NCBI GenBank assembly: GCA_032622095.1
Contig: CP136061.1
Location: forward strand, 232,436,944 to 232,500,943
Direction: 5' to 3'
DNA length: 64,000 nt
DNA from: Siphonodentalium dalli
Taxonomy: Eukaryota; Mollusca; Scaphopoda; Gadilida; Siphonodentaliidae
Shown here: in pieces, positions 21,214-33,361 of the stretch
How the letters are laid out: each line of letters begins with the position of its first letter
Numbering within the stretch: position 1 is the first letter of the stretch
The notes under the pieces: model-generated
Told to the model about the DNA's origin: nothing
Databases searched by the model: none
The model's input: the letters and a program-made list of their open reading frames with translations, nothing else
Made by a program: the position numbers and the translations under genes

Positions 21214-21297
21214 TTTGAGAGTATAATATATAGCTGAATACAGCTAGGTTAGCTGAATACAGCTATTGTAGCTGTATTCTCACATTTGCCAGACCTG

Positions 21298-21620
21298 TCT
21301 ATGTAGTTCAACTTCAAGTCATAATATGACCCTATCTGAGTATGATCAGTATCTCACAGATTCTCAGTTTCTGAAGATCTTACTTGTTCTAATTTCAGGC
21401 GACAAAGGACTCCTGGTGGCAGACTCTGCTTGGTTCTCTTCTTATGGTGACTCCAAAGACAAGATTCGACCAAAAGTTCCGAAATCCGCACATTCATGGG
21501 CTAAATAAAAGACATTTATCATTTGTCAATTTTGTGCAAACACAATTTATTTCCTTTTTACTTTCGTTTTACTTCCTGTTCCAGCATGTCATATTGTTGT
21601 CATGCGCAGTGCCATCGTTC
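21298..21620. other. no gene recognised
   Basis: No repeat partner or supported coding frame found. Confidence 0.35.
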
Positions 21621-21694
21621 TAATGGGTCCGCGAAGATTCGGCCGAAGGAAGATTCGGCAGGGAAGATTCGGCTGGTATTATCGGTTGAATTTT

Positions 21695-21925
21695 CCTAGG
21701 TTTACAGGGGGGGGGGGGGGGGGGGGGCGGAAAAAAACTGCAGACACAGGGCAGGGGGGGGGGGGGGGTCGGAAAAAAAATTCAGGCACGTATGGCATTT
21801 TTTCCCTTTCGATCATTTTTTGTACCCACCCACACCCTATGCCAAATTTTTTTCCAACCATTTTTTTCCAACCATTTTTTGACACCCACCTCCCCTTTAA
21901 ACACTAAAACAGAGATTTGCGGGGG
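21695..21925. repeat. poly-G block of the G/C-run repeat family
   Basis: Two G runs (about 21709-21727 and 21755-21768) followed by 'GGAAAAAAA' and 'CACCCACAC/CACCTCCCC' motifs. The same mix of long G or C runs, GGAAAAAA and CCCACCCAC occurs at 22240-22440, 23056-23170, 44560-44760, 45685-45855, 48227-48330, 49680-49755 and 52462-52590. Translations are Pro/Gly-rich artefacts. Confidence 0.6.
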
Positions 21926-22004
21926 GGAAATTCAATATAAACAGCTGTATATGAATTTCTGTGCATACTATTTATCATGGATGTTAACATGGACATGTAA
22001 ATAG

Positions 22005-22075
22005 GAATGAGTCATTTTGAGGTCATTCGGCCAAAAAAACATGGCTGCCAGCGGCCATCTTGGATTTCAAAATTT
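22005..22075. repeat. single inverted copy of the CCAAGATGGC repeat
   Basis: 'AATGAGTCATTTTGAGGTCA' and 'GCGGCCATCTTGGATTTCAA' are the reverse complement of the unit in the 8935-9930 array. Confidence 0.65.
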
Positions 22076-22204
22076 GCAACAAAATACAACACGATAACTG
22101 CCTGCAGTCAGTTTACCAGTTAGAATTACATTATTTCTCTCATTCAAACTGATTCAAAGTGGTTTTGAAGCCCAAAGTTCTCATTGCCAAACACTAAAAA
22201 AACA

Positions 22205-22500
22205 AGCAGGATTTTTTTTTTTTAGTTGCGGAAAAAATTGCTTGTTGGTGGCTTTGACCACCCACCCACCCCGGCATACGTGCCGGAAGAAATTTTTTCA
22301 CCCCCCCCCCCCCTGCACAGGGTGGAAAAAACTGTTTTCTTCGGTTTGGGTACCCCCCCCCCCCCCAAAAATACAAAAACTGCAGTTTTTTTCCACTGAC
22401 CATTTCTTCCCCCCCCTCCCCCCAGAAAAAAAAAATCAAATCTACCCCAACCGGACAACAACTCGGTTTGACCGGAAACCGAAAAAAACACCGGAGCATA
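22205..22500. repeat. poly-C block of the G/C-run repeat family
   Basis: Three C-rich runs (about 22301, 22353, 22409) with 'TGGAAAAAACTG' and 'CCACCCACCCC' between them. It is roughly the reverse complement of the 21695-21790 block, so the pair may be the ends of one ~0.8-kb foldback unit. Confidence 0.5.
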
Positions 22501-22654
22501 CAATTCACGAGAAGGTGCTTGGTAACTTAATTTAGATTATTATGACTAAAATGGTCATTGTCTACCAGTAGAACGCAGATTTGTACCTCGTGATGTCATG
22601 ACATGTACAAACATGTATATTGGTGATCGCAACGCTTTGTATGCACTTTAAAAA

Positions 22655-22984
22655 ATGACAACTAGTCATTACCTCGACTTTGAAAAAGATGCAAATGAGA
22701 TGAGTGAGATACCAGCATATAACTGTTTTCTGATACCATTGGAGGAGAAATTGTTTAATGCATGGGATAGTTCTGCAGTAAATATTTGCCAGATAAGCGA
22801 TCGCAGGGTAGAATTCTGCATTCGACTGGTAGACACTGACATTGTCGGCATTATTAAGAGGGTTAATGGGGTCAATATCACATGTAAACCAAAACAGTGG
22901 TTATCCAAAATTGTTTTAGGTGGATTGTACTACTCATGTATATATGATTTGGATATTAAGGTTAATCCTTATTCTATAAAATGA
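22655..22984 (+). CDS. hypothetical small ORF
   Basis: An ATG-initiated 109-codon frame with unremarkable, protein-like composition (FEKDANEMSEIPAYNCFLIP, then a middle segment with FCIRLVDTDIVGIIKRVNG). I recognise no domain. The frame may continue as an exon: 'AAAATTGTTTTAGGTGGATTG' near 22905 could be an acceptor-like context. It lies between two poly-C repeat blocks, which argues against a stable host gene. It could be a captured exon or chance. Confidence 0.2.
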   Translation: MTTSHYLDFEKDANEMSEIPAYNCFLIPLEEKLFNAWDSSAVNICQISDRRVEFCIRLVDTDIVGIIKRVNGVNITCKPKQWLSKIVLGGLYYSCIYDLDIKVNPYSIK

Positions 22985-23049
22985 GAGAAAATTGAAGTTG
23001 TGAGTCTGAAAATACATATTTGGAAAAAAATTACATGCAAATTTTTTCC

Positions 23050-23175
23050 GACAACCCCCCCCCCTAAATGAATAAGGAAAAAATTTACGTGTAAATTTTT
23101 TACGCCTAGGTACCCCCCCCCCCACCCCCGGTACGTTGTGTCCCGCGCAGTTTTTTTCCGCCCCCCCCCTGAGGT
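23050..23175. repeat. poly-C block of the G/C-run repeat family
   Basis: C runs at about 23056, 23113 and 23160 alternate with 'AAATTTTTTCCG' and 'TTTTTTTCCG'. Matches the family listed at 21695. Confidence 0.5.
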
Positions 23176-23296
23176 TTATACCAATATATTGGGACGGGAT
23201 AACCACATAGAAGGTAAATATATTTTACATGTCAATAAAAAGTAAAAAACGCTCTTTATTAATAATAAGTAACAAACGCTCTTTATAAGATATAAG

Positions 23297-23934
23297 TTAA
23301 AGGGGTACTGTACCCCAATTTCAATAAATTCCCGGTGACAATAACGATCTAATATCAATATTATATTTTAAAATAACTAATTTGAGTCGACGATGTCTAC
23401 TGAAAACGTTCCGGTTAACAGGCTATCACAAAAGTAAAATTGAATTATTTAATATAAATTCATTTATGGCTGGAGTCATAAAATGGAGAATTATGCCAGT
23501 ACGAGTTACCGTTCTTGAAATAGTATCTGTTGCGTGTCTTTTATCGACGGCCGTTCGCGAACATTATTGAGTTGCACACATAGCATGTTACCTGCAAAAC
23601 CGAATCGGAAAAAAAGGAGAAAGAAACAAGAGTCCTGAAGCGTCAATAATTTTATACGGAGTGAGATTGTTCGATGGAAGAGATTGGATGCATCAATTGA
23701 AGCTGTGAACAATGAACTTCCGGTTCTTCCTGCGACATGAGTCTTCTCCGGTGAAGGTCAAAAACATGGCGCGTAGTTTGAAATCGTAATATTTTTGTTT
23801 CCAAGATCAATATTTTCTTCGCTAAATTAGGTTTACACGAAACTCATATAACACGAACACAATCTAACTTGAAAGTTATTTCAATGGGAGTAAATAAAAA
23901 AAATTGTCTATCCCTGTGTACAGTACCCCTTTAA
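23297..23934. mobile_element. 630-bp TTAA element with AGGGGTACTGTAC ends
   Basis: Perfect 13-bp terminal inverted repeat AGGGGTACTGTAC (23301-23313, complement 23918-23930), flanked on each side by TTAA. No transposase inside. Non-autonomous piggyBac-like by target choice. Confidence 0.8.
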
Positions 23935-24223
23935 TCTTTAGCTTATGTCTGGTTGATCGTGTGGTGAAAATTTTGAGTGATTTCATGCATTCAGTTCGAT
24001 GATATTTGAATTTAAAGGTTATTGAGAAATTCCGTTAAATGATTTACAGAATGTGAATCTAAAATAAAGCTTTTCATTAACGCAATTCACAATAGCCATG
24101 GATCAGGAATATAGTTCAGTTGGACATTTCATGGTATAGAAGATAAATGGTAAAAATCTTTTTCTGTGTATTATCCTATTTAAATTATATTCAATTCTCC
24201 AAAATATGTGCACAGAAATTCCG

Positions 24224-24762
24224 TTAAAATATGTCCTCTCCGAGAATCTTTTGTCAACTGCTAATACTAATGAAATGAGAAAATCATTTTGTATTGTTGT
24301 TAAACTGCCACTAGTATTGAGGGTGTATACACTTTAATTGGTGGGCTGAACCATCCCGATTTCGTACAGCAGCTCATTAAATGTTAAAAAAAATGTCCTC
24401 TCCGAGAATTCAAGCATAGAACCCAGAGATTTTCTGGAAGACATTGGTTTATATTAAACTATAACCATTCTGTTCATGAAAATGGGGTTTACTTATAATA
24501 TACTATATTAATATACAGTCTATGCAACATACTGTGTCCAATTTGAGCTACTCATGTGTTATTTCGTTCACTTCCTTGGAGGCAATTCATGTTTGCTCAA
24601 CTGCAATAGTCTGAATAAATTGTCATTCTGAAGAATTTCGTGATTATTTATAATCATGTCAGTGATTACATGTGGTTTGATGGAAGTGTTGTTCATAAAA
24701 CATGTGTTTCTCAATAGTTAAATATAAATGTCTTGAATTATCGGAGAGGACATATTTTTTAA
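24224..24762. mobile_element. TTAA elements with TGTCCTCTCCGAGAAT ends
   Basis: TGTCCTCTCCGAGAAT stands just after TTAA-A tracts at 24224 and 24384. Its complement (TTATCGGAGAGGACA) stands just before TTAA at 24759. The tightest element is 24388-24758; the extra end at 24228 may mark an older or nested copy. A further end lies at 28278-28305 with no partner found. Non-coding. Confidence 0.65.
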
Positions 24763-25600
24763 CAGATTACAGAGTATCTGTACTTACTTGCAATATTAAA
24801 GGAATAATCCATGTGTTATTTATGTTAATTTTCTCAGAGAAAACGACAACACGACTAAGACATACAAAACTGAAATTAAAGTTGTCTTCTCTAAGTATAC
24901 TATAAGTTGTTACTTTTTAACTGGATAAATTTAGCATTGTAAACAAAGATATTTGTTTATAATATGGAAGTGATATTTAGTACAAGTACATATATTAAAA
25001 TAATCGTATTTTCATAAATATCCGATTATTAACAAGAGGCTGATCATGATCGGCAGATGTTTAACCCATCCCTTGGCGATAGTAAAAAGCTATGATTGAA
25101 ATAATAATCTACAGTTATAATGTTGAATTATAGAGAGTTATATATTTTGTAATGTACTAATACTAGTACAGACAAATGTACATAATAACACAAATTCTCA
25201 AATTGTTGGAATTTGTTGGTCCTTGTGCCAATTTTCATTAATAGTCTCACTTTGACAAAGGATAGGATATTTTATTTGCAATACACATATCTATTACATA
25301 ATAGTGGCGAAAATTATGGAAAATTATGTCGTATATTGTGGGGGATGGCATAGTCTGGCAAGACTGTCTTCCTGCCATCCCCAGTATGGTGAATATAGAA
25401 ACTAATAACAATAGTAAGATGGCTTCGGGTGAGCCGTGCACATATTGTGTATATGTAATTTAAAAGTTTAGGGCTTAGTTAAAGAGTGTGTGAAATTGGA
25501 TACTACCCGAGGGCTGTTCAATATCATGTGTATGGTTCAAATTCAGATGAGGTGGTAGTATTTTTGGCGGATGAGGATACAGGGACTACTGATTCGTTTG
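24763..25600. other. no gene recognised
   Basis: AT-rich flank of the LINE fragment. It includes 'GCATAGTCTGGCAAGACTGTC' with a small palindrome near 25340-25385 (GGGGATGGCA/TGCCATCCCC). Confidence 0.4.
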
Positions 25601-25622
25601 GTTGGTGTTGACGTTGAAACCG

Positions 25623-26729
25623 TCATGTGACACTTCGGGATACGATCTGGGGGCAGTCTGGGCATCCTCGATTTTTGCATTTGATATTGTTAGAATATGC
25701 GCTTATTATTTTTTCTGTGATGTGTTTTTTGAATACGTGCCTACTTTGAGTTTTAGTCATGGTGTTATCTAAATTGTTCCATGAAGTTGGGAATGCATGA
25801 AACGGTAGCTGTCCGGAAAATGTGGTTCTTGGGGTTTTGAGGAATAGTGGGCGCTGTTGTCTAGTATCGGGTCCGGCAATACGTTTAGTGAACATTTGCG
25901 AGAAAGATTCAGGTAAGCGGTTGTAATACCAATCATGCATAAATAGAGTAGTATGGACTTTGTGAAGGTCGTATACCTTTAAGATTTTCTCTTTTTTAAA
26001 TAAAGGTTCGGTATGGCTCCTGTACTTTTTATTGCACACAATTCGTATCGCTCTTTTTTGTAATAAAAAGACTCGTTTTACCTCGGGAACATGACCCCAT
26101 AGTTGGATTCCGTATACCAAGTGACTTTGGATTGAGGCATAATATAACGTTTTAAGGGCACTGCCTGGGAAAAAGTGTTTGACTTTATTTATATGATATA
26201 TGGCGTGCGCTAATTTGGAGCAGACTGATGATATATGTTTTTTAAATGATAGATTTTCATCTATGTGAATGCCTAAAAATTTAGTTGAGGTTTCGTGCTC
26301 ACGATTTCCAATGCGTTTCAATTCTGTGTTATTTAAGAGAATTTTCATAGTGTTCCATTTGGTGTCGTTATTTTCCGGGTGCATGAGCATGTAATTGCTC
26401 TTTTCTGTATTTATAGAAAGCTTGTTGCAGCAACACCAAGTGTAGATATTACGTAGTTCATTGTTCACATAACTTTCAATTTGGGTGCCGTTATCCCCGC
26501 TAGTCATTAAGGTGGTATCATCCGCATAAGACAATATATTCATGGTTGTCGCATTTGGCATATCGTTAGCGTAGATTAAAAAAATTATGGGGCCGAGTAT
26601 GGACAAATTGACATTGATAGGCATATAATAATATTGGAATACCCTAGGACCTTCAACCTGAGATATATTAACAAAGTTCATACCCTGGTAGTCAGTATAG
26701 CTCTCAAAAAAATAGTTGAGACCATACAA
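25623..26729 (-). pseudogene. 5'-truncated LINE (CR1/jockey-like) reverse transcriptase
   Basis: This is 368 codons without a stop. It starts inside the reverse-transcriptase fingers (FFESYTDYQ..), has a damaged GVPQGSILGP motif (only SILGPIIFLIYANDMP is clear), then the catalytic YADDTTLM, 'TKFLGIHIDENLSFKKHI', 'YASIQSHLVYGIQLWG' and 'KVFLLQKRAIRIV'. It ends with a Cys-containing tail (NRGCPDCP). This is the C-terminal half of a non-LTR retrotransposon ORF2. The endonuclease and first reverse-transcriptase motifs are missing, typical of 5' truncation. The long open frame suggests a fairly young copy. Confidence 0.85.
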
Positions 26730-26809
26730 GTAACAAATGTATTATCTATACAATGTTTATACACCATAATATGATGAGGATTCTGCCCCTGTGACCCTTA
26801 TTACACTCA

Positions 26810-27390
26810 GTACAGATTACCATATATCATATTAAAGACAGTAAGTAGCCCCCAATAGAATTATTTCACACATCACAATGTTTTGTAATTACCTTGAAAG
26901 CTAAAATCAATAATATTCAATGTTAATCTTCTGTGCTCACTCTGTGGCCCCTAAATTTCAATCAACCATGACAAGATGAACAACTTGGAAACTATTGTTT
27001 ATCACAATAATCCATACCAAGTATTAACAATGTTCATCTGCCTTCTTGGACTGGAGAAATAGATTTTTGAAGTACTTATCTTATTTAGAGTTATCTGACC
27101 CTTTAATGCCTCCTGACTAGAACCCCCTGAAGCTCCTGACATGATAAACTGAAGATACCGCTAGCCCCTTTTCCAAATGCTCTAATAGCACTCACTAGAT
27201 TTGTTTCTTTCATAGAAAAGCATTGATTTCTGTTCTCGACATGAAATCCATGACAACCCCATAGACATCAATGTTAATCTTCTCACCCCGTCGGTGTCCC
27301 CTAAAATCCAATCAACCATGAACAAATTATAAACTATGTCTTATGGCAATGCTCAATACGAAGTACATGTATTATGGAAATCCACCCAGT
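26810..27390. repeat. two-copy ~335-bp tandem repeat
   Basis: 'CAATGTTAATCTTCT' then 'CCCCTAAATTTCAATCAACC' at 26920-26968 recurs at about 27268-27320 (CAATGTTAATCTTCT, CCCCTAAAATCCAATCAACC), with further similarity downstream. Non-coding. Confidence 0.5.
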
Positions 27391-27639
27391 GAGACTGCAA
27401 ATAATTTTGAATTTTAAATACACTACTACATTAAATGTGGGTTTGCTGTCTGCTCATATTCTGAAAAAAATCCCTACCAATGGACAATGGACTATTCTAA
27501 TTTATACTTTTAGAATTGAATTGGAAACTCTATTCATTTATGAATGCCAATGCATTACAGATTATAATAGGGCTAACATATGATAGCTAAAAAATAACTC
27601 TATTTCAAAGATTCATGTTGTCTGTAGGTGTCTCTTGTC

Positions 27640-28040
27640 TTTTGTCTCTTATATAGTGAAGCCTGTATTAATCAGGAAACCTCACATCTGAATAATTCTA
27701 AGTCGAAAAAGGCCAATAACTCCAGTAAAAAAAAATTGGAACCCATATTGGAACTTGGTCTGTATTCTGGGCTGAGAAATCACAAACCAATTACCAAATT
27801 TGGTTCCGATCAGATATAACATGTTTCAGTCATTGCAGCATGCATGAATCTAAGTCGAAGAGGCCAATACCTATACCTATATGATTAAAAAATGAGATCA
27901 AACCCATTTTCAAACTCGTACTACAATTTGGGCTGAGAAACTCATCCAAAATTCAGTTCCGATTGCATAGAAAATGTTTGAGTTATTGCATCATGCGTAA
28001 AATGTCTATGTATGGATAGACAGACGGACGGACAATGAGT
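27640..28040. repeat. dispersed repeat with two ~180-bp units and a GACGG tail
   Basis: 'TCTAAGTCGAAAAAGGCCAATA' recurs as 'TCTAAGTCGAAGAGGCCAATA' about 165 bp later. Each copy is followed by 'GGGCTGAGAAA' and 'TTCCGATxxxATA'. The block ends 'GACAGACGGACGGACAATG'. This repeat style is familiar from bivalves. The small open frame is not conserved. Confidence 0.55.
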
Positions 28041-28305
28041 AGTCAAGCTGGACCGAAACTATGTGTACATACATAAACACTGGTTATGGCCTTTTGGGAC
28101 AACAGATTTTGCCCCAACTTATCATTTGCCATGTTTCCAAGAGTCTCAATATGTTTATCTTCACTTTTCTCAGTTTGACAGGTCTATTCAAGTTCTATAA
28201 AATATATTACAAGGCAGTGGAAATCAGTAATCTTTCTATCATCTAGTTACAAGACTGATGTCTACAGAGAATGAATGTTAAAAAAGGGTGTCCTCTCCGA
28301 GAATA

Positions 28306-30371
28306 AGTCAGTGGAAATTGGCGATTTAAAAAAATGCTCTTGTTGAGTCAATTGTTGTCCGATTTTGATAATATTTTCAACATTACAATCCTTAAAGCAT
28401 GCACTTCAACTTTAGATGTAAAATCTTTACACAACTAAATCATCTTTCTTTTTTGTTCTCTGATTGTTCAATGCTCAACGTCGTGTGATATCGTTCTGGA
28501 AACAGATGCATAATAATTAAAATTCAGACATTAGAAATTAGTTGTTCATTATTTTCAATTTTGAGGGAATCCTGCATAGACCAAACCTGAAAAATCAAAA
28601 TACACTTGCTACTGCTCTGAAACTTTAGTTCACGATCCAGTATGATGTTCCTAACATGAATTAACGAAGAAAAAGTAATTTGAAAAAACCTTTTTTTTCA
28701 CCCTGTTTGGCCACTTATGGTCAACCTTTAACGTGAAAGAGCCCTAGTACTAATACTAGTACTACTACTACTAGACAATAGCCAATAGGCAATACCGAGA
28801 ATGCGGCTTGCCATTCTGAATTTCTTATTAAGAAATTCTTGGTCCGGCGGAAATTTTAATCAATTTTAATTTAATGTATCATTAAATACTACAATTTAGT
28901 ACAATTTACTATAAATACTGATATATAGATTATAGTGAAGACTGAATGATTGAAGCGAAAACAATTTGGTGTGACCTAGCCATGTGATTGTTGTTTACAA
29001 TTTGATACAACAACTTCCGCCACGACTTGAAGTTGAAGTTGTCACTGTCAGAAATTGAGAATGTTCCCGATTTAAAACAATTATTGTGTTTTTCCAGTGA
29101 TTATAGTTATTTATACTCACTTTTATTAGTATCAGCAATACTATAAGTGACCCGATGACCAGTTAATTAGTGAGGCGGACCTGAATCAGTCATTCAATCC
29201 ATCTTTTCATTGTGTTAGTGTCACTGTCAGAAATGTAAATCAGCTGATCACTGAATCATATTCATGAATGGAGCGAACTTTGTGAATTCGATTTCGACAT
29301 TTCAATGATCAACCCTGACATTCCCACTGCCAGAGACAGCGGAAGATTCAGAGTGAGAAGAAGACCAGAATCATGACACAGGGCTGTATTTATAAATTAT
29401 AATCACCATATTTATGGGGGGGTTACACTCAAGTGCACTGTTCAGCGCTGCACAGGATCTTTAATGCTTAGACACAATTGTAGGCATTGAAGCCAAACAT
29501 TATCGATTGAACTTTTGAACAAATCAGGTTTTTTATACAATAGATCTGTTCCGAGGTTCAATCGGCAATGTTTTAAAACGAAACAAACATGTGCAGATGA
29601 ATGTTGGGAAATTGGTTTAAAATCACGTCACTGGATCTACTAGTAGGTGTAAAGTCCACTATTGCAGAGAAAGGGGTTCAACGTAAACCTGATAATCGTG
29701 ATGGCCTAATAATATTGATGGGTGAGGATTTAGGCTGCAATTAATAATAGTGATGGCAGTTTCACTTTATGTCTCATTTTCCAAATAATAGTGATCGTTG
29801 GGATTTTTTTCCAAAATTAATAATCGTGCTGACACCTGAGAGTACTACTGAGTGTTAGCCATACATGTACATATGAAGTTATGATATTTCACTTGCTGAT
29901 TTTGTATGTCAAAATTAAAGAAACTGGAACTGCTGTTATAGTTACGCCCTCATTCAACTGTAACTGAACAATTCCATTGGGTATTGCTGGTTTGTAAAGC
30001 TGACAGAATAGGCCAATTGAATTTTTGAATTTTTAGTTTTATCACAATTCTCCATGTGGAGTAGCAGCAATTATGGAAATTGAACGCTATTTGGAAAACC
30101 AACATAAAGCAGGTTTTGTACTTCTTTTTCAGTTCTGGAATAATTACTGTACATGTTCTATTACCGCTGCGATGGCAACAAATGATAGTACATCATCTTG
30201 TAAGTATAAAAACTACTTATTTAATAACCCTTTCTTTACTAAATTTATACTCATTGAGGTCAAGTCAGATTTTGGGTTCCTTTGGTCCATTTTGTATGCA
30301 TTGATGAGTAGTTTCCTTAGGAATTGTTCAGATAATAAGTTCAACAAGCAACCATGCTATACTAAACTGTG

Positions 30372-30372
<1 letters not shown>
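28306..30372. other. no gene recognised
   Basis: Two kilobases of AT-rich sequence. A CTACTACTAG microsatellite lies near 28745-28775. 'GTCACTGTCAGAAAT' occurs twice (about 29041 and 29220). The short frames at 30073-30372 lack splice support. Confidence 0.4.

Positions 30373-30427
<55 letters not shown>
30373..30427. repeat. (TA)n microsatellite
   Basis: About 27 uninterrupted TA dinucleotides. Confidence 0.95.
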
Positions 30428-30429
<2 letters not shown>

Positions 30430-30753
30430 CTGGATGTCAAAATATGGAATTATACTCAAAACAAAATATTAAGTTTCATGTGTGGAGTTAATTTCTAACA
30501 TGAAGGCGACCATTCCCCACCATCGATACCACAACGCAACTGAGAATAAGACATGTTGGCCATAAGAAAATACCGAGGCATTGTGAGTCGGCTGCTAGTT
30601 AGGCGTGCAGACAGACGGAAGAAAAGTTTGATAGTCGGAACATTTAAATCATGCAATGTGTGGTGCACAGACATGGAAATTAAACCGTACATTATAGCAA
30701 TATACGATTCGACATTACTTTATTTTCCACAGCTGGCTCCAAATAAAAGAGTC

Positions 30754-31241
30754 TTAAAGGTACTCAATCCGATAAAACTCCTCTCAATTACTATTTTAAT
30801 GGCTTCGGGGGTCAAAAATATTTGATTCGAGTCGAGGAAGTCACCCATCAAAGCTAAGATTTGTTAGATATCGATTTTAGAAATCTATTATTTTTCATTA
30901 TCGGGAATACTTTCTGGCCCAGAACTCAGTCAAAATTGCGTTATTATTACCACTTGATTTTAGAGTTATCCATCCTTGTCTGTTTGAAAAGTGTTTTGGT
31001 GTACACATCTCCCGCAGGTTACGAAACTGATGGCAATTATTAGTACTCATCTCGAGAAACTAACAAATTTCAAAAATCAATATCTAATAACTCTGAGCTT
31101 TGTTTGATGGGTTCCTCGACTAGAATCAAATAGTTTTTACCCCCAAAGCCAAAGAAATAGTAATATAGGACCCTCTGATCGGATTGTTGTTGTTGGAATC
31201 TGTTGAGATGGGGACCCTCTGTTCGGATTGAGTACCTTTAA
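30754..31241. mobile_element. 480-bp TTAA element, AGGTACTCAATCCGA family (copy A)
   Basis: Terminal inverted repeats AGGTACTCAATCCGA at 30758 onward and the complement ending 31237, with TTAA on both sides. The interior is itself partly palindromic: AAATCTATTATTTTTCATTA and GAGTCGAGGAA recur near the right side in reverse complement. No coding capacity. Exactly 480 bp, as are copies B and C. Confidence 0.8.
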
Positions 31242-32512
31242 TCTCGTAGCCTTGATGTCGTGTGATTCATATGCGTATTCATGTATATAGCGAGCGTGAC
31301 ATTCATTAGAAAACGACTTCTCGTGAGCACAAGTTAATGAAATTTCAATTGCTGGTCTCACAATCGTCGTTGTCATAGTCGACTACTCGGCGTTGTCAAT
31401 TGAGTGCGATGATACCCCCACAAATATGGACACAGCTCCATCAATCACAGAACTGAGGTTAACATCAGTTGTGAAAAATCAACCAAAGACGTATGGCTAT
31501 GTTATTATTTGGTTTCCACTCAATTGTATAGGACATTATATATATTTTCTCAACTCTAAAGACGAATTTAACACAGTGATGTGAGGAAATCCAAAACAAC
31601 TGGTCTAGTTGTGTCAAAGATTATGTATTGTTGTGCTAACTGCGTGTGCTGAACTCTCTATCGATTATCGAATCGAAGATCGCCGTACCTAATAGAAATA
31701 TAATATGTGGTACATAAATGTCTATATTTCTGGAATTATTCATTTCTTAATGTTTTTTTTACGTGTTTATCGCATCAGGCTGGTCGCAGAATCGTTAAAT
31801 TGCCGCAGCACCGTGGTTGTCAAGCCGCAGAATCGTGGAATTGGTCGTAGAATCGTCGAAACGATTGTGCCGTGTGATATACATAAATGCACACGGTGCA
31901 CATATGCAGTCCTTCCCAGGAGACGGGAGTGATTGCTCTCGCACCCGTATGCACTCGTAATTTTTATCTTGGGTGTTAAAATTCCCACCCGTCCTTATTC
32001 GCAAAATACTAATGGAGACTGTAATTGTTGGTTCAATATTGAACTATTTTAAGGTTTATTTAGATCCTTTAGCATCTCAGTTCAACTACATCTATGGCAA
32101 TTTAAAGTGTAACTCGACATAGGTCTATTCCACAATGACTTTTTGTTTGAGAAAAAAACCCAACATACAATTATAGTATGGGTGCCATATTACACATGTC
32201 TTCTGCATTACGGGAGCAAATAAATGCTCGTGCTGTGTTTTCCTTGTGGAAAGGCCTGTCTATGTATAAAACACTACGACAACTACCCCATTAGCCACTC
32301 TGACATGCATTTGCTGCTGTGGAACATGAATGCAGGATGTTGGTTGGTCAAAATTATGTCACATGATGTCGATCACTGATCTGTTACCTGCATCCATTTT
32401 TGTGTTAGACGCAACCTGCAATGAGCCACGAGAATAACGTTCGAAATGGGCGCTTAACTTTCATGATGGGATCTGTACTGGTGCAGCATTAAATCTACTG
32501 TGTTGTTGCAAT
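31242..32512. other. no gene recognised
   Basis: Short frames only. A local cluster of 'CGCAGAATCGT' motifs lies at 31787-31855. Confidence 0.4.
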
Positions 32513-32682
32513 GAGTGCATTCTCTTATATATGCAAGTCTGCCACACAAATATCAGAGAATGCACCAGTTGGCTAACACGGTCAAGGTATATAAAAATTG
32601 TTTGGCCAATGTATTATCTTCGATATGGGCGGCGCCCTATGGTAGACATGCATTTATTAGAAAATGCATTGACAGGGTTGGC
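32513..32682. repeat. degraded GCATTCTCTTATAT hairpin element
   Basis: Outer arms 'GTGCATTCTCTTATATATGC' (32516) and 'TTAGAAAATGCATTGACAGG' (32658-32677), with mutated middle arms. Related to 991-1382. Confidence 0.55.
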
Positions 32683-32873
32683 GCTGGACCAAAATTTTTG
32701 CCAAATGAAAATTATTTTTTGCCAAATAAAATAAATATTTGCCAAATTTGATTGCGCTTATAATTGGGGAAATTATCGTGTTTTTATCTTTGTTATATAT
32801 ACTGTCAAAACTAATTACAGACACAGCTAAAAAGTTTGTATTATTAATAGATATCAAAGTAGCAATAAATATG

Positions 32874-33361
32874 TTATAGGTACTCAATCCGATAAAACTC
32901 CTCTCAATTACTATTTCAATGGCTTCGGGGGTCAAAAATATTTGATTCGAGTCGAGGAAGTCACCCACCAAAGCTCAGATTTGTTAGATATCGATTTTAG
33001 AAATCTATTATTTTTCATTATCGGGAATACTTTCTGGCCCAGAACTCAGTCAAAATTGCGTTATTATTACCACTTGATTTTAGATTTATCCATCCTTGTC
33101 TGTTTGAATAGATTTTGGTGTACACATCCCGAGCAGATTACGGCAGTTGAAGGCAATTATTAGTACTCATCTCGAGTAAATAACAAATTTCAAAAATCAA
33201 TATCTAATAACTCTGAGCTTTGTTTGATGGGTTCCTCGACTCGAATCAAATATTTTTTACCCCCAAAGCCAAAGAAATAGTAATATAGGACCCTCTGATC
33301 GGATTGTTGTTGTTGGAATCTGTTGAGATGGGGACCCTCTGTTCGGATTGAGTACTTTTAA
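32874..33361. mobile_element. 480-bp TTAA element (copy B)
   Basis: 32878-33357, about 95% identical by eye to copy A in the same orientation. The left flank has decayed to TTAT; the right is TTAA. Confidence 0.8.

Larger units (their letters stand above)
18888..21297. mobile_element. 2.4-kb element with perfect 84-bp inverted ends
   Basis: The left end CAGGTCTGGCAAATGTGAGA (18888-18970) is exactly repeated in reverse complement at 21214-21297. A second inverted pair follows inward: 18972-19048 against 20812-20897, about 75 bp, less well conserved, with 'GCTAATTTGCGCATCAAAAT' in common. On the right side a palindromic array (20898-21213) sits between the two pairs; on the left they abut. The interior has no transposase. 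It contains poly-C repeat fragments like 42700-43000 and a small direct repeat (19678-19712, 19800-19835). CAG..CTG ends fit hAT-like elements, but I saw no target duplication. Confidence 0.8.

Noticed and set aside
21602-22535. Pro- and Gly-rich frames around poly-C/poly-G runs
   Set aside because: Homopolymer translation; run lengths are also the least reliable part of the sequence.
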